64,000 nt of DNA from Hirundichthys speculiger (GCA_018398805.1 JAGFBZ010002268.1:310001-374000); one strand, 5' to 3'. Numbered from the stretch's first letter, positions 22,801-31,361 are shown. Made by a program: numbers and translations. The notes: generated by a model not told the origin, from the sequence alone.

Positions 22801-23630
22801 ACTCCCACCACCCTCACCTCGCCCTAGGACATTCCCATATCCCTAGTGCAGTTGTCTTGCCCAATGCTACACATGATCACCCCAACCTTGAGCATGGAGA
22901 AGAGACTCTACCACATTGCTCTGAAAAGAAGCTGAAGAACACAGATTCTAAAGGAAGTAGGAAAGATCAAAAAAGATCTGTGGATGCTAGGAATACACTA
23001 AATGATCTTTTAAAACACCTCAATGACTCTGTGGCCAACCCCAATGCCATGCTCCAAGAGGGATCAGGGCCCCGCCCAAGGCCACAACTCACACTGGAGC
23101 CCATGGACGAACTGACTGAAGTACCCCCCAAGGTTCCCAGTCGTGAGGCCTCCTTGTACTCACCTTCCTCCTCCCTTCCAAGACACAGCCCCACTAAGAG
23201 AGTTGACGTGCCCATTCCCTCCACCCCCACTACACCAACAGGAAGTCTGAGCATGGGGGGAACCCTGGAGAGGCAAAGAGGGGGGTACCAACTCCACCGG
23301 AGTGCCTCTCACAGGCACTCCTTATCCACCTCACCAAATGGGGTGTCCATGGGGGTGTCTGTATCTCGCCAACAAAGTATGAACAGAGGGGGTTACATGC
23401 CCCCAACACCTCCCTCCAGACTTGACTCACATGGTGCAGTTATGGCACCAGGAATGCACTCACCACACCCATCATCTGTGTCCCGACAGAGCAGCTACAG
23501 TGGGCATGGCTCACTCCCTCGCACAGGGCTTAAACGGACCCCATCAATAAAGCCAGATGTGCCCCCTAAACCGAATGGGTTTTCTCAACAGACTCCACAA
23601 ATGCGAGTGGTCAACAAATACAGTTATTAA
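9524..23630 (+). CDS. sema6d: Semaphorin 6D, whole coding region (19 coding exons joined)
   Basis: Class 6 transmembrane semaphorin: a cell-surface guidance ligand and receptor that in other vertebrates binds plexin-A receptors. The joined exons give 1110 residues once one surplus G in exon 8 is discounted; human SEMA6D is about 1073. Order: signal peptide (about 1-25), sema domain (about 50-515), PSI domain (Cys 520, 526, 530, 538, 546), stalk (about 554-669), transmembrane helix (about 671-692), cytoplasmic tail (695-1110). Sequons are visible at N56, N288 and N440. Sema6D rather than 6A/B/C is indicated by the start of the mature chain (VSFPED), the juxtamembrane NQMVHMN, the tail words [16 protein letters not shown] and [12 protein letters not shown], and the Tyr-terminated C-end. 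All introns are GT-AG and the phases join without conflict. Orthologue versus teleost duplicate (sema6dl) cannot be decided here. The single frameshift is described under exon 8. Confidence 0.93.
9648..10664 (+). other. Intron 2
   Basis: Unique AT-rich sequence. A stretch from about 10145 to 10560 contains AAAAAAAGTTGGGAC, resembling the terminal motif of fish Tc1-like elements, but no second terminus was found. No exon recognised. Confidence 0.5.
10665..10776 (+). CDS. sema6d: sema6d exon 3: start of sema domain
   Basis: Acceptor CCTCTGCAG, donor CAG|GTAAAC, 112 nt, enters in phase 1 and leaves in phase 2. Encodes about residues 42-78, including the N-glycosylation sequon NES (N56) and the first sema-domain strand ([18 protein letters not shown]). 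These words are shared with class 6 semaphorins. Confidence 0.92.
10777..11486 (+). other. Intron 3
   Basis: About 0.7 kb with A-rich stretches (11198-11290), a short G run at about 11298-11307 and a short (CA)n at about 11373-11383. No exon or recognisable mobile element. Confidence 0.5.
11487..11547 (+). CDS. sema6d: sema6d exon 4: sema domain
   Basis: 61 nt between acceptor GTCCACAG and donor CGG|GTAAGA; ends in phase 0. Residues 79-99 ([20 protein letters not shown]) occupy the place of DQVYTVNL in mammalian Sema6D. The second half of the exon is the least conserved part. Confidence 0.9.
11769..11831 (+). CDS. sema6d: sema6d exon 5: sema domain
   Basis: 63 nt, phase 0 to 0, acceptor AACAG and donor AGA|GTATGT. 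Residues 100-120 contain the [12 protein letters not shown] block with a sema-domain cysteine. A long T-tract (about 11739-11756) forms the polypyrimidine region of the preceding intron. Confidence 0.9.
11923..12024 (+). CDS. sema6d: sema6d exon 6: sema domain core
   Basis: 102 nt, phase 0 to 0, acceptor CTTCTAG, donor AGG|GTCAGT. Residues 121-154 begin [10 protein letters not shown] and contain the semaphorin signature [16 protein letters not shown] with two conserved cysteines. Confidence 0.95.
12267..12357 (+). CDS. sema6d: sema6d exon 7: sema domain
   Basis: 91 nt, phase 0 to 1, acceptor CCTTCAG, donor GCTG|GTATGG. Residues 155-184 include [11 protein letters not shown] and QTNVALFA, near-invariant in class 6 semaphorins. 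Confidence 0.94.
12606..12726 (+). CDS. sema6d: sema6d exon 8: sema domain, carries a +1 frameshift
   Basis: 121 nt as written; acceptor after a T-run ending TTAG, donor AAAG|GTAAGC. The first 80 nt read in the incoming frame to YRSMGDGS (residue 211). The remainder reads as the expected [13 protein letters not shown] only in the +1 frame, so one G of the GG at 12686-12687 is surplus. With it removed the exon is 120 nt and joins exon 9 correctly to give [12 protein letters not shown]. Left as is, translation would run into exon 10 and stop at TAA 13951-13953 after about 264 residues. Because both halves and all later exons look fully constrained, a sequence or assembly error is likelier than a real mutation. 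Confidence 0.9.
13028..13116 (+). CDS. sema6d: sema6d exon 9: sema domain
   Basis: 89 nt, acceptor TCCCACAG, donor AAG|GTGAGA, ends in phase 0. Residues 225-254 carry [17 protein letters not shown], the conserved semaphorin YFFFRE block. Confidence 0.94.
13117..13921 (+). other. Intron 9
   Basis: About 0.8 kb, with an (AATA)n run at about 13188-13218. Otherwise unique sequence; no exon or mobile element recognised. Confidence 0.5.
13922..14139 (+). CDS. sema6d: sema6d exon 10: sema domain
   Basis: 218 nt, phase 0 to 2, acceptor TCCCACAG, donor ACAG|GTGAGC. Residues 255-326 include [26 protein letters not shown], the sequon NCS (N288) and [13 protein letters not shown]. It is the longest sema-domain exon and matches Sema6D more closely than other class 6 members. 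Confidence 0.96.
14216..14347 (+). CDS. sema6d: sema6d exon 11: sema domain
   Basis: 132 nt, phase 2 to 2, acceptor GTCCATAG, donor CCCCG|GTAAGT. Residues 327-370 include [18 protein letters not shown] and [14 protein letters not shown]. Confidence 0.95.
14348..14969 (+). other. Intron 11
   Basis: About 0.6 kb of AT-rich sequence with a short G-run at 14460-14468. A block at 14730-14830 (for example CATGCATATGTATATTTTATG) looks unique. No exon or mobile element recognised. Confidence 0.5.
14970..15125 (+). CDS. sema6d: sema6d exon 12: sema domain
   Basis: 156 nt, phase 2 to 2, acceptor ATCTTAG, donor GTCCG|GTAAAT. Residues 371-422 include the cysteine-containing loop RPGSCAGHG, then [16 protein letters not shown] and [11 protein letters not shown]. 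Mammalian Sema6D has a second cysteine where Ser stands in this loop. Confidence 0.95.
15331..16115 (+). mobile_element. 5'-truncated Tc1/mariner-like element in intron 12
   Basis: From about 15331 to the terminus GGGGTTGTA at 16107-16115 the DNA follows the 3' two-thirds of a common fish Tc1-like element. It includes the transposase-coding region around AACATGATCCAGAATCGC (15344-15361), the degenerate segment ACACAGTGGTAAATGTCACC, and the long 3' terminal repeat ending AACTTTTTCAGAACTGGGG. Many stops and indels are present, so the copy is dead. The same family occurs at 45124-45340, 46822-47390 and 52945-53033. The clade name rests on recognised family sequence, not a search. Confidence 0.78.
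16331..16504 (+). CDS. sema6d: sema6d exon 13: sema domain
   Basis: 174 nt, phase 2 to 2, acceptor TATGAAG, donor CCAA|GTAAGG. Residues 423-480 include YRLTALAVD, the sequon NYT (N440) and [10 protein letters not shown]. The upstream intron is largely filled by the truncated Tc1-like element. Confidence 0.94.
16505..16859 (+). other. Intron 13
   Basis: About 0.36 kb with a pyrimidine-rich stretch (16530-16640). No exon or mobile element recognised. Confidence 0.5.
16860..17000 (+). CDS. sema6d: sema6d exon 14: end of sema domain, first PSI cysteines
   Basis: 141 nt, phase 2 to 2, acceptor CTTTCCAG, donor CACAA|GTAAGT. Residues 481-527 include [18 protein letters not shown], the last sema blade, and PSI cysteines C520 and C526. 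Confidence 0.95.
17201..17278 (+). CDS. sema6d: sema6d exon 15: PSI domain
   Basis: 78 nt, phase 2 to 2, acceptor TGTGCCAG, donor GTTTT|GTGAGT. Residues 528-553 hold [17 protein letters not shown], the typical plexin-semaphorin-integrin core, with cysteines 530, 538 and 546. Confidence 0.95.
17455..17925 (-). mobile_element. LINE fragment in intron 15 (non-LTR retrotransposon, ORF2 C-terminal end)
   Basis: On the minus strand the frame around 17588-17833 reads [27 protein letters not shown], the end of a fish LINE ORF2. The same block recurs at 47689-47955 ([13 protein letters not shown]). The DNA also aligns by eye outside the frame: AAAAGGAATAAAAGATTTAGAG here against AGAAGGAATAAAAGAATTGGAG at 47605. 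Frameshifted and 5'-truncated. Clade uncertain (Rex1/CR1/L2-like). Confidence 0.7.
18061..18119 (+). CDS. sema6d: sema6d exon 16: end of PSI region, start of stalk
   Basis: 59 nt, phase 2 to 1, acceptor GTTTTTAG, donor CAGG|GTATGA. Residues 554-573 read [17 protein letters not shown], characteristic of Sema6D. Reading through the donor would add 12 residues before TGA at 18156-18158. Confidence 0.93.
18120..18690 (+). other. Intron 16
   Basis: About 0.57 kb rich in ACACAC-like words (18160-18320), then AT-rich, with a T-rich tract (18604-18645) before the acceptor. No other feature. Confidence 0.5.
18691..18747 (+). CDS. sema6d: sema6d exon 17: stalk cassette exon
   Basis: 57 nt, phase 1 to 1, acceptor TTCTTTTAG, donor TCTG|GTTAGT. 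Encodes 19 residues, [19 protein letters not shown], parallel to the mammalian alternative stalk segment that has TTPDYKIFGGPTS. Symmetric phase means it can be skipped without changing frame, matching the isoform diversity known for mammalian SEMA6D. Confidence 0.87.
18748..19236 (+). other. Intron 17
   Basis: About 0.49 kb, pyrimidine-rich, no recognisable element. Acceptor GTCACCACAG. Confidence 0.5.
19237..19419 (+). CDS. sema6d: sema6d exon 18: stalk cassette exon
   Basis: 183 nt, phase 1 to 1, donor GAGG|GTAAGG. Encodes residues 593-653: [11 protein letters not shown], a proline-rich stretch, then [11 protein letters not shown], equivalent to the KFVVQDDPNTS segment of mammalian Sema6D. 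Symmetric phase allows clean skipping, alone or together with exon 17. Confidence 0.88.
19829..19889. repeat. (AT)n microsatellite
   Basis: About 60 bp of almost uninterrupted AT dinucleotides, preceded by an A-run (about 19809-19824). Lies directly beside the TA insertion site of the Tc1-like element. Confidence 0.95.
19894..21100 (-). mobile_element. Tc1/mariner-like transposon, degenerate but with both ends
   Basis: The inverted terminal repeats are about 36 bp. GGCTGTTCATCAGCAGATC opens the left end and the right end closes ...GATCTGCTGATTAACAGCC; only two positions differ in the stretch from GGCTGTT to AGACCA-AGC. TA dinucleotides flank both sides (19892-19893 and 21101-21102). Transposase is on the minus strand in broken frames: an N-terminal helix-turn-helix part ([18 protein letters not shown] near 20895-20950), a middle part ([15 protein letters not shown], 20550-20600) and the C-terminal [20 protein letters not shown] (20130-20210). 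Several frameshifts and stops make it non-autonomous. It lies antisense within intron 18 of sema6d. Confidence 0.92.
22134..22375 (+). CDS. sema6d: sema6d exon 19: juxtamembrane segment, transmembrane helix, start of cytoplasmic tail
   Basis: 242 nt, phase 1 to 0, acceptor TTTGTAG, donor AAG|GTAGAA. Residues 654-734: NQMVHMN precedes a hydrophobic helix ([20 protein letters not shown], about 671-690), followed by CYRD and a basic stop-transfer stretch (RKPRHVHK). Then comes the tail motif [15 protein letters not shown], typical of Sema6D. Confidence 0.96.
22500..23630 (+). CDS. sema6d: sema6d exon 20: cytoplasmic tail and stop codon
   Basis: Acceptor GTTTCTAG at 22492-22499, stop TAA at 23628-23630. 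It encodes residues 735-1110, rich in Pro, Ser and His. Conserved Sema6D words are [103 protein letters not shown] (1071-1092) and the C-terminal VNKYSY. The polyproline motifs suit SH3/EVH1 partners; mammalian Sema6D tail is reported to engage Abl and Mena for reverse signalling. The tail is slightly longer than the mammalian one. Confidence 0.96.
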   Translation, partial: EYQANIDAPKLYTNLLSNGKDLNTPNGDTKTMILRDGCQPPELAALPTPESTPVLQQKGLQPIKNQWERAHGKVSGPRKESNSSAKSPQFLPSSSTPANPNSHHPHLALGHSHIPSAVVLPNATHDHPNLEHGEETLPHCSEKKLKNTDSKGSRKDQKRSVDARNTLNDLLKHLNDSVANPNAMLQEGSGPRPRPQLTLEPMDELTEVPPKVPSREASLYSPSSSLPRHSPTKRVDVPIPSTPTTPTGSLSMGGTLERQRGGYQLHRSASHRHSLSTSPNGVSMGVSVSRQQSMNRGGYMPPTPPSRLDSHGAVMAPGMHSPHPSSVSRQSSYSGHGSLPRTGLKRTPSIKPDVPPKPNGFSQQTPQMRVVNKYSY

Positions 23631-26250
23631 AATGCCATGGACACTTCTGAGTGAGTTCTTGGCCCGTGGAGCATTGCGCCCTGAGGGTTTGGGGTGTATG
23701 GATGATGATAAGCCCTAGAGTGTGTTTGTGTATCAACTTGAGGTGTGTTAACCCTTTAAATTATATGCACATTCACTAACACTTAAAAGGGAAAACCACA
23801 TGTGTGGCCAAAGATACTCATTGGGGCTCGGTGTGACCCCATTTCCCTCCCTAGGCCTGCAAGCTCCGGGATATAAACAGCAGACAGGGTTGAATCTGCT
23901 GCTCATCATTGTGTGTGGGTTTGGGTGTTACCCATTTCCACATGAGGTATGAGGTTTTGGACACCAGCAAGCTGCTATGGCTTATGTGCATGCGGTACCA
24001 GTTCCAAAAAAGTGGAATACTTGAAGAATGGGTCTGAGTTGCTCCTACCCCTGAGCACTGTCCTCCCACTAATGTGAACTAAAGAAAGAGGAGAGGTAGT
24101 CCATGCCTTTGGTCGTAAGATGGTGAACGGGTGAAAAATCTATAATCATTGTGTATGTGCTGGTTTAGATGCATATGTCCAGAAACAGCTAACTCAAGCA
24201 GCAAGCAAAGAGAGTGCATATGAATGTGTCTAATTGTGTGCTGGATGACTGGAAAGCAAATATTTGTTAAGGCAGCACACAAATAAGGCCTTCAAGTGCG
24301 GTGCCACCTCAGAGAAAGCACCTTAACACCTGTTAAAGACCTAAGTCACTGTCTTTCATTTCAAAAATATTATTTCCTCTTTTGTCCTGGTTAAATCCTC
24401 ATGAATCAGTCCTGAAGTTTGTGTTTTTTATGTCACTCTCTAATGGTAATTAGGTTTGGCTGTTATGAAGTTAGTTATTCTGGGCGTATACTGAAACAGG
24501 GACTAAGTTTTTCACTGGGAAATTTGACTTGACATTTGCTGCTATTGGTTTTAGACATAGATGTGTCTTTGATGTTTTTTTTTTCCCCAACCCTAACCCT
24601 CAACCATGCACATCTGCCTGAGTATGTGAGTATGTGTGTTATATTGTAGACAGAGACCAGGAAGTACAAATTAAACCAAACGCACCATTAGAACCGATTT
24701 GTGGGATAAAATGTTGCTCTCACGACTAAACCCTTAGCCCAGCCTCCACTGCTCATCTGTAGGAATTATACAGAACCAGCAGTGGTATCTCAGTCCATGA
24801 ACAAATTTTAAACAATATAATTTTGTTTAATTATATTGAAATAATGTACCATGCAACACTAAGGCAACACCAATGGTATAGCCCATTTATATGAGGTCCA
24901 CATTTCAGTACACTTATATACTGTTGAAATAGAGTTCGCTAATAGAATAACTCGTGTTTCCCCTCCTACATCAATTGTATCAATGATATACTAAACTCTT
25001 CCTAGAACTGAACATGGATGTAACACCTTTGCCATCTGTTGTGCTGGTTCTGCAGCCCATGTTCCCTTTCCAACTTCCCTGCAAGTGGCTAGTGTACAAT
25101 CAAGTCAACATTTACCAATGTGTCCAAATGAGTCATGCTGGGAATGACAACATCCTGTATATACTTAAATACTATAAATAAGGAGTATAAATATTTTTAG
25201 GCAAGTGAACCTGAATCTGTGCATTGTGTGCCTTATTCACAAAATGAATGAGAATAGTAAAAAATATTGGCAATGTCAATTGGTCCACTCTGTGTTCTTG
25301 TTGTGTTCTATAAGTTTTTATACAAGTAATTTGAAATTCAGTAGGATTTCTGTTGGAAAATCACTACCTAAGTCATTACACCTGGGAATGCCAGTACACA
25401 GACAATTTAAAAAAAATTGGGACATGTATAAATTGTTCTTTTACTGCCAGTGTTGAAAAAAATGTGTTTTTCCACAGCATTGTGGTGCCATGCAGTGAAT
25501 GTATTTTCTTGACCATGGGATGTAGGGTGGTCAGACCTCACACTGTGGATCAGTCGGCTCAACGCAGCACATCTTGCCAACAGCCAATGCATTAACACAG
25601 TGTTCACATGAAAGCCGTCTCTTGGCATGGCCAGAGGTGGTACAGAATCTGTAATTCCCTGGGATTGCAGTGGCAGGAATTGTTTCTATTGGCCAGAAGG
25701 GATGACCAAGGGATCATTTCTCGTAGCAGTGGGTACACGATTTTGGGCAACTTCTGCAATCTCACTGGCGTGTCAGTTGCCCGTTTAGCCCAAAGCCACA
25801 TTTTGTTTACAAGTGATGATTGTATGTAAAGACTTTCTGCCTGTCATCTGACCAGTGTTTGGGCTCTCTTTTCTACTCAGCACATGTACATTGACATCAC
25901 AAACATACATTCAACATACACTGCTCAACTGCCTTGTACAATGCAATATGACCTGGGTCTTTGTGTTGCAACCTAAATTGAAGCCTTTATATTTCAGTTA
26001 GAGCTTGATATGTAAACAAATGAACCATTTCTTTGTCATGTAACTTTGATTTAAATACTGTGCAACATGGTAACACGCTGCCAGCTGTATATTTGATCTC
26101 CAGAGTATTTGAGTGTGTAGATATATTGTAAAATTGTACTGTGAATGTGTAAATAATGGTTGTTTTTTTTTTTGTTTGTTTCATATTTTTTGTTGATTTT
26201 TTTTAACACGGCATGTATAGTTAAAATAAAACATTACTGCACAGAAAGTG
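23631..26250 (+). other. sema6d: 3' UTR of sema6d
   Basis: Runs from the stop codon to a cleavage site expected 10-25 nt after AATAAA at 26225-26230. A GT/T-rich stretch follows at about 26247-26270. Two Pumilio-type sites (TGTANATA) occur at 25156-25163 and 26148-26155. No repeat or other gene was recognised in the UTR. The exact end is inferred. Confidence 0.7.
26225..26230 (+). terminator. sema6d: Polyadenylation signal AATAAA
   Basis: Canonical hexamer 2.6 kb after the stop codon, followed by ACATTACTGCACAGAAAGTG and a GU/U-rich element. It is the best placed canonical signal seen downstream of the stop. Confidence 0.7.
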
Positions 26251-27142
26251 TGGTTTTTTCTTTTTATTTGTCTAAGATTATAGATAAAATAGCATAAAGT
26301 GGCAAAGAGGAGTTGCTGTAGAAATCTCATTATTAGGACCTTGAGAATCCTGTGTGTGAGCTATGGGATGTGTTGGGTTGTTACAGCATGACAGAGATGG
26401 AGCAAAACTGAGTCCAGGCCGACTATCCCAGACATGATAAGTGTGGAACAATTAAGGCTATTTTTAGACAAGCGCTGTTTTGATGTTTGGGCCAGTAAGA
26501 ATCAACCACACCAGATTGCGTGTGGGAAAGTTTCCAAAGTAGTATGTCTCGCTGCACACTAAACATCTGGACTAACTACTTTTTGGATCATAAGATCTAA
26601 GCTTCAAATGAGCTGTGGAGGAATGCACACACATTAGAACTTGTGTGCATCGAGATGCATGTAGCAGAAGTTTCCAGGCCACAAAGTTGCACACAGACAC
26701 GACTCTGATAAGACTGAGCTAACAACAAGGAACAAAGGAATGGTGGTTGGATAAGGGATAATCGCTTTTCATGTATTCAAATTGGCTGAATGGAAAATAA
26801 TCAAATTATCCTTTGATGACCACGAATTTGACTTAAAAAAATAAAAATAAAAAGGTAAAGAGGAAAATAAAATCAGATGTGCTGCATTTTCCAAAGAACA
26901 AAATTTCATATATGTATTTAAGCCAAGTTCTTACAAGTAAATGCAACGCTTTAATAACAGGATATTTAGTTGTAAAAAAAAAATTAAAAGCAAAGAGTAA
27001 ATAGAGACAATACTTGAACTACTTGAACTAAAACAAATATTTGAAAATATTTGCTTTAATTGAAATATTCTGTGTTGATTCTAGTTTTCTTTCACAGAAC
27101 TATAGTCAACTGTGTGCTATTCATCATTTATACCTCTTCTTC
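26251..27142. other. Intergenic, nothing recognised
   Basis: AT-rich sequence directly after the sema6d poly(A) site with no coding signature, splice pattern or repeat termini. Confidence 0.5.
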
Positions 27143-27480
27143 ATATTCAGGATCACAGGGGTCTACTGGAGCCTATCCCAGCTCTCTTTGGGCAAAAGGC
27201 AGAGCTACACCTTGTACAGGTCACCAGTCCGTCACAGGACTACATATCGACACATAACCAAACACACTCACTCCTATGGGCAGCTACCGATTAGTCTAAT
27301 ATAGTATAATATAGTCTAATATAGTCTTTTGCTTTTGTACTGTGGGAAGAAACCAGAGTACCCAGAGAAAATCAGGGCAAGCATGGGAACAACATGCAAA
27401 CCTCACTCAAAAGGTTTCCAGCTGGGGAACAACAAGGAAGCTCCTAGCTGTGAGGCAACCACATTAATTACCAAGCCACT
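27143..27480 (-). repeat. Degenerate fish SINE-type interspersed repeat
   Basis: The plus strand contains GGATCACAGGGGTCTACTGG, GGAGCCTATCCCAGCT, ACAGGTCACCAGTCCGTCAC and GTGGGAAGAAACCAGAGTACC in the order of a very common fish repeat. Its reverse complement starts with a tRNA-like head: GTGGTTGCCTCACAGC as an A-box-like region, with a decayed B box. Strongly diverged, with an insertion of AT-rich repeats at 27295-27325. Confidence 0.6.
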
Positions 27481-27629
27481 GTTTTATGTATTCATGCTGA
27501 ACAAGGCAAGGCAATCCTGTTTTACAGTAAGTGAAATTCTGAAAGTTTGCTTCAGATTCTCTTAACAATTACAGGAAAGAATGACATTCGTGTAAATACT
27601 AAGAAGCTAATTATACTAATATATATGTA

Positions 27630-28092
27630 CAGTAATCCCTCACACTTCACGGTCTCAGCAATCGTGGTTTCAAAAATATTAATTGAAAAAAATATTTAAA
27701 AAAAATTGAAAAAAATTCCAATGAAGCGCGCAAGGCTAAAGCGAAACCCATCACATCAAGAACGAGTCTCGGGAAGCAACGAGCGCCTACACAGGAGGCC
27801 CCATGAACGAATATAGAGGCCTGTGATTGGCTGCTATGACGGGCATTACTGTGCCGTCGTTGTCCATACACTGATTGGCTGACACGCGTCCCGCATCTCC
27901 CATCTCTTGCTCTCGTCAGCTACGCACAGAGGAGAGATTGTCAAAGTGAGTGTATGTTCCGTAGATTTTGCGTACACGCGTACATGTATACTGTATGTAC
28001 ATGTACATGTACATGTACATCCACATCGTGGTTTTCACCATTCGCGGGGGGGGTCACAGCCTCTATTAACCGTGAAATGTGAGGGATTACTG
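27630..28092. mobile_element. Pogo/Tigger-like MITE with terminal inverted repeats
   Basis: Terminal inverted repeats of about 24 bp with one mismatch: left CAGTAATCCCTCACACTTC, right reverse complement CAGTAATCCCTCACATTTC, both continuing ACGGT. TA flanks both ends (27628-27629 and 28093-28094). It is 463 bp and non-coding, so a non-autonomous Tc1/mariner-superfamily element. The CAGTAATCCCTC terminus is a known pogo/Tigger-like signature. It contains a short (TACATG)n tract at about 27997-28020. Confidence 0.88.
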
Positions 28093-28094
28093 TA

Positions 28095-30769
28095 TATTCG
28101 TGTTCCATTTGCTTGCAGATTCTGCATTAAAAAATAATGTATAACCCTGTTTTTTTTTTTTAACCACCTGGTGACCAGTAAGATTAACTCAGTAAGACTG
28201 AGAAAAACACTTAAAAACAAAGACTTGGCAATGACTAGATTTCAGTGAATTTTAATATCCATTGAGTGCAAACATACATCTCAGCAGATCGATGAAGAAT
28301 GACCAAGAGCATCAGTAAGACATTTGTTTTAACAAAGCAAAATGTGTTAGAGAAAATATGTGGCACAGAAACACAGCCTTGCAGCTGTATAGGACAATGG
28401 GAACCTAAGGTTTCAGACTCTAAAATCTGTCTGGTAGCAGGCAGGAAGGTTTGCCACGTGAAATAGTTAGGCAACAACAAGGCAATAATGGAATAATACT
28501 TAATTTCCTTCACGTACCATGTCCCTGCAGATCCCCATGGACACAAAGTGGTATGCTATGAATGCACACAACAAATAAAGTCAGCAGACGAGTCTGTGTG
28601 ATCACAACTTTGGATATGCAGTCATTTGCAGAGGGCAGCTCACAGAGGCTCTGATGACATTTCACCTCACTGTGGTCTCACAAGCTTACAGACACACATA
28701 GTATAATAAAAGTGTAAGTGTAGGAGCACACTAAACATACAGCTCATGCTTTTTTGAAGAGAGGTGTTGCAGCCTTTTGGATGTTTGGCCAGGGGCCTTT
28801 GTGGCTCATCACTGCTATCAGAATGTTGATACAAGAACTCCTTCATTTGCTTTCAGCACGACCTCCTGAAAACTCACACCTCTTAGCAACCACGTTCTCT
28901 CCCTCATGGACACAATCACACACACAAACATGCATACACACAAGGGAAACATTCTCCACTCTGGGTGTTCTAGCTGGGCCCTCTTTCTATTCTGATGTAC
29001 ATCCCATAGTCTCAATTTATCAGATAGCCTCTTTGAATTAGTGGAGGCAAATAGAACACTGTAGCTGTTTCATTCATTTGTCTGCCCAGCTTACAGCACT
29101 TGTCTCATTATGTAGCCAAACAAAAAGCTTGAGTTTGTTTTTATACAGACATGACTGTCTACTCTTTCTATCTATCAGATAGAAAAAAACACATGCTAAA
29201 AAACAAAGAAAAACTCTTTGTTAAGTGGAAATGGAACACCGCAAAGTCAATCAATTAGACTCAGGTACATGAAAGTACATTGGCTAAATTGGAAATATAG
29301 ATTAAAATAGGCTTTCTTGCAAAAATAAAACACATAGACCCACACCTCACAATCCACATAGAGATAAAGTGACAGATCAGTTCCACTTCCTTTTTTCCCC
29401 TGCAGCAGAAATCTAAAGATAATGATTACACCTAAAATGATCCATCTGCAGCCCCTGCTGTCCTATCTCCTCAAATGCCCAAAGGTGAAACGTGCAATTA
29501 CTTTTACAAGCCGCAGTCACAGAAATGTGTTTAAAGGGTTTCTTTCTCATCTTGACAAGTATATGAGCCCTTTTAGATTCATTAAATCTGACACTGTCCA
29601 GGAAATGCTTCATTTGGATGTGGAACTACTTGTCAGAGAGGAAGCCTCAAGGCTTGTGAGTTGGATTTTAAAATTAAAATAAAATTAAATTAAAATTTTG
29701 CAGCCGAGCCTCCACAGTTTAGAAAAAAAAAAAAAAACAACATCAAAATCTAATCCACTTTATACTGACACTTGGTTAATGGCAACTGCTGCTTTGAAAA
29801 GTGACTCTTAAGGCAAGCAGTGAAGGGATTGTTGAAAAATGTGAGGAATGGAGGCCAAAAGAGGAACGGAATAATATTCCCTTTGCCTTTATGAGTTAAT
29901 TTAAGCAGCTGGATGCTGACTTAACTATCAAAAAACAGGTCAATGAGAGAAGAAAGCATTGGCTAGTTGTCCCTTAGAGAGTTTTTCTGTGGAAGCATTG
30001 GAGCTGATAGTAGAATTTGGAAAAAGAGAGACACAGAACAGGATGAACTCTGCCACAGAAGTGATGTTAAAGTGGTCATATTATGTTCATTTTAAGCCAT
30101 CTAATTTTAATCTCTGATACCTCTAGAGTAACTTTGCACCCTCCATAGACTCAAAAAGCCTGTAATTATTTCAAAACGACAAATACTGAGTCATAAGAAT
30201 AGGCTCTTCTTGAAAATGGGCAGGTTTGGATCAAATATTCATTTTGATTTGTAGAATTTGCTGAGGCATGCCGATAAGTAGTGCTGATGGGTCATGAACA
30301 TGCACATCTACTGTTGCACATATGTTGGCAGCATATCAACACTTTTTGTAAATGATTTCAATACCTCAAACCCTCCTATACATATTCAAGCCAGAATCAG
30401 ATTCAGGATGTGAAAATGGACAGCACAATGAACTGCAAGAACAAGATTATAGCAAAAAGGAAACCAAAAGATAGAAAAGCTAGATGCCAACGATCGAAGT
30501 CATCTTGGCATGATGGTAAGTGAAAATGAGTGGTTTTTTTTTTTGTGTGAGATACATTGAAGTAAATACATTTTTTTTCTTGCTAGTGTGAGACAGAGCA
30601 TAAAACTGTGAGACTCAGCAACTATGCCAACTGTACCCACAATATCTGTACCAAAATTCACAAACATACCATTTGCCAACACAGCAGTCAATTTATTTAA
30701 CACTTGCAGTTCAGACTCTAACACTGGAGCTGCACTGATTTTGTAACTTTAGTCTTTTTGCAATTTCAG
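28095..30769. other. Intergenic, nothing recognised
   Basis: AT-rich, no coding potential with family similarity. Contains a TTAAAATTAAAATAAAATTAAATT low-complexity stretch (29665-29698) and an A-run (29723-29737). Confidence 0.5.
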
Positions 30770-31092
30770 CAACGTCTTCTTCTTCTTTTCCTTTCAGCTG
30801 TTCCCTTTATGTTTCGCCACTTGGAATCATCTGCCTCCATATAACTCTATGCTCCCTCTTCTCTCACACCAACTAACTTTATGTCCTCTTTCACAACATC
30901 CATGAATCTCCGCCTTGGTCTTCCTCTCAGCCTCCTGCGTGGCAGATCTAACCCTCTAAACCTTCTACTGATATATTTGCATGTGCTAAACCTCTGATGT
31001 ACTCATTCATGATCCTATCCATATTCATCACTCCCAAAAAGAACCCCAACATGTTCACCCCTGCCACCTCCAAGTCTACCTTATATCTTTTC
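30770..31092 (-). mobile_element. LINE 3' fragment (RTE-like)
   Basis: Plus-strand words such as TTCCTTTCAGCTGTTCCCTTTATG, CATCCATGAATCTCCGCCTTGG, CTTCCTCTCAGCCTCCTGCGTGGCAG, TGATGTACTCATTCATGATCC and CTGCCACCTCCAAGTCTACC follow in order the reverse complement of a common fish LINE 3' region. Heavily diverged and truncated at both sides. Confidence 0.6.
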
Positions 31093-31361
31093 CTGAGAAG
31101 GCCTCCACTTTTATACACTATTACACACTTTATACACACTTTTTTTTTCACTGTCGCAGATGACAATATCACCATCATGAAAGAATGGAAAAAGCAGGGG
31201 ATAAACTGTCTCAATACTAAGCTGCATAAAACATATAAACAAGGGTTTATATAGATGCAACATCAGTATTACATCAATCCTGAAACTATAATTCATAAAT
31301 CCTAGTTCAATTTCTGATTCTTTTCAGTAGCAATTTTAATTAGAATTTTAAAGTTGCAGTT

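Noticed and set aside
22593..23630. Separate intronless gene of 345 residues
   Set aside because: It is the last sema6d exon read from an internal Met; the frame is open from the splice acceptor at 22500 and continues the Sema6D tail.
24585..24605. Telomere-like CCCTAACCCT
   Set aside because: Only about two imperfect units inside the 3' UTR; chance occurrence.
25387..25430. Tc1-like terminus (AAAAAAAATTGGGACATG) in the 3' UTR
   Set aside because: Only a short match to the terminal motif, no partner end or internal sequence.
27997..28020. CRISPR-like short direct repeats (TACATG)n
   Set aside because: Simple tandem microsatellite without spacers, inside a MITE of a vertebrate genome.
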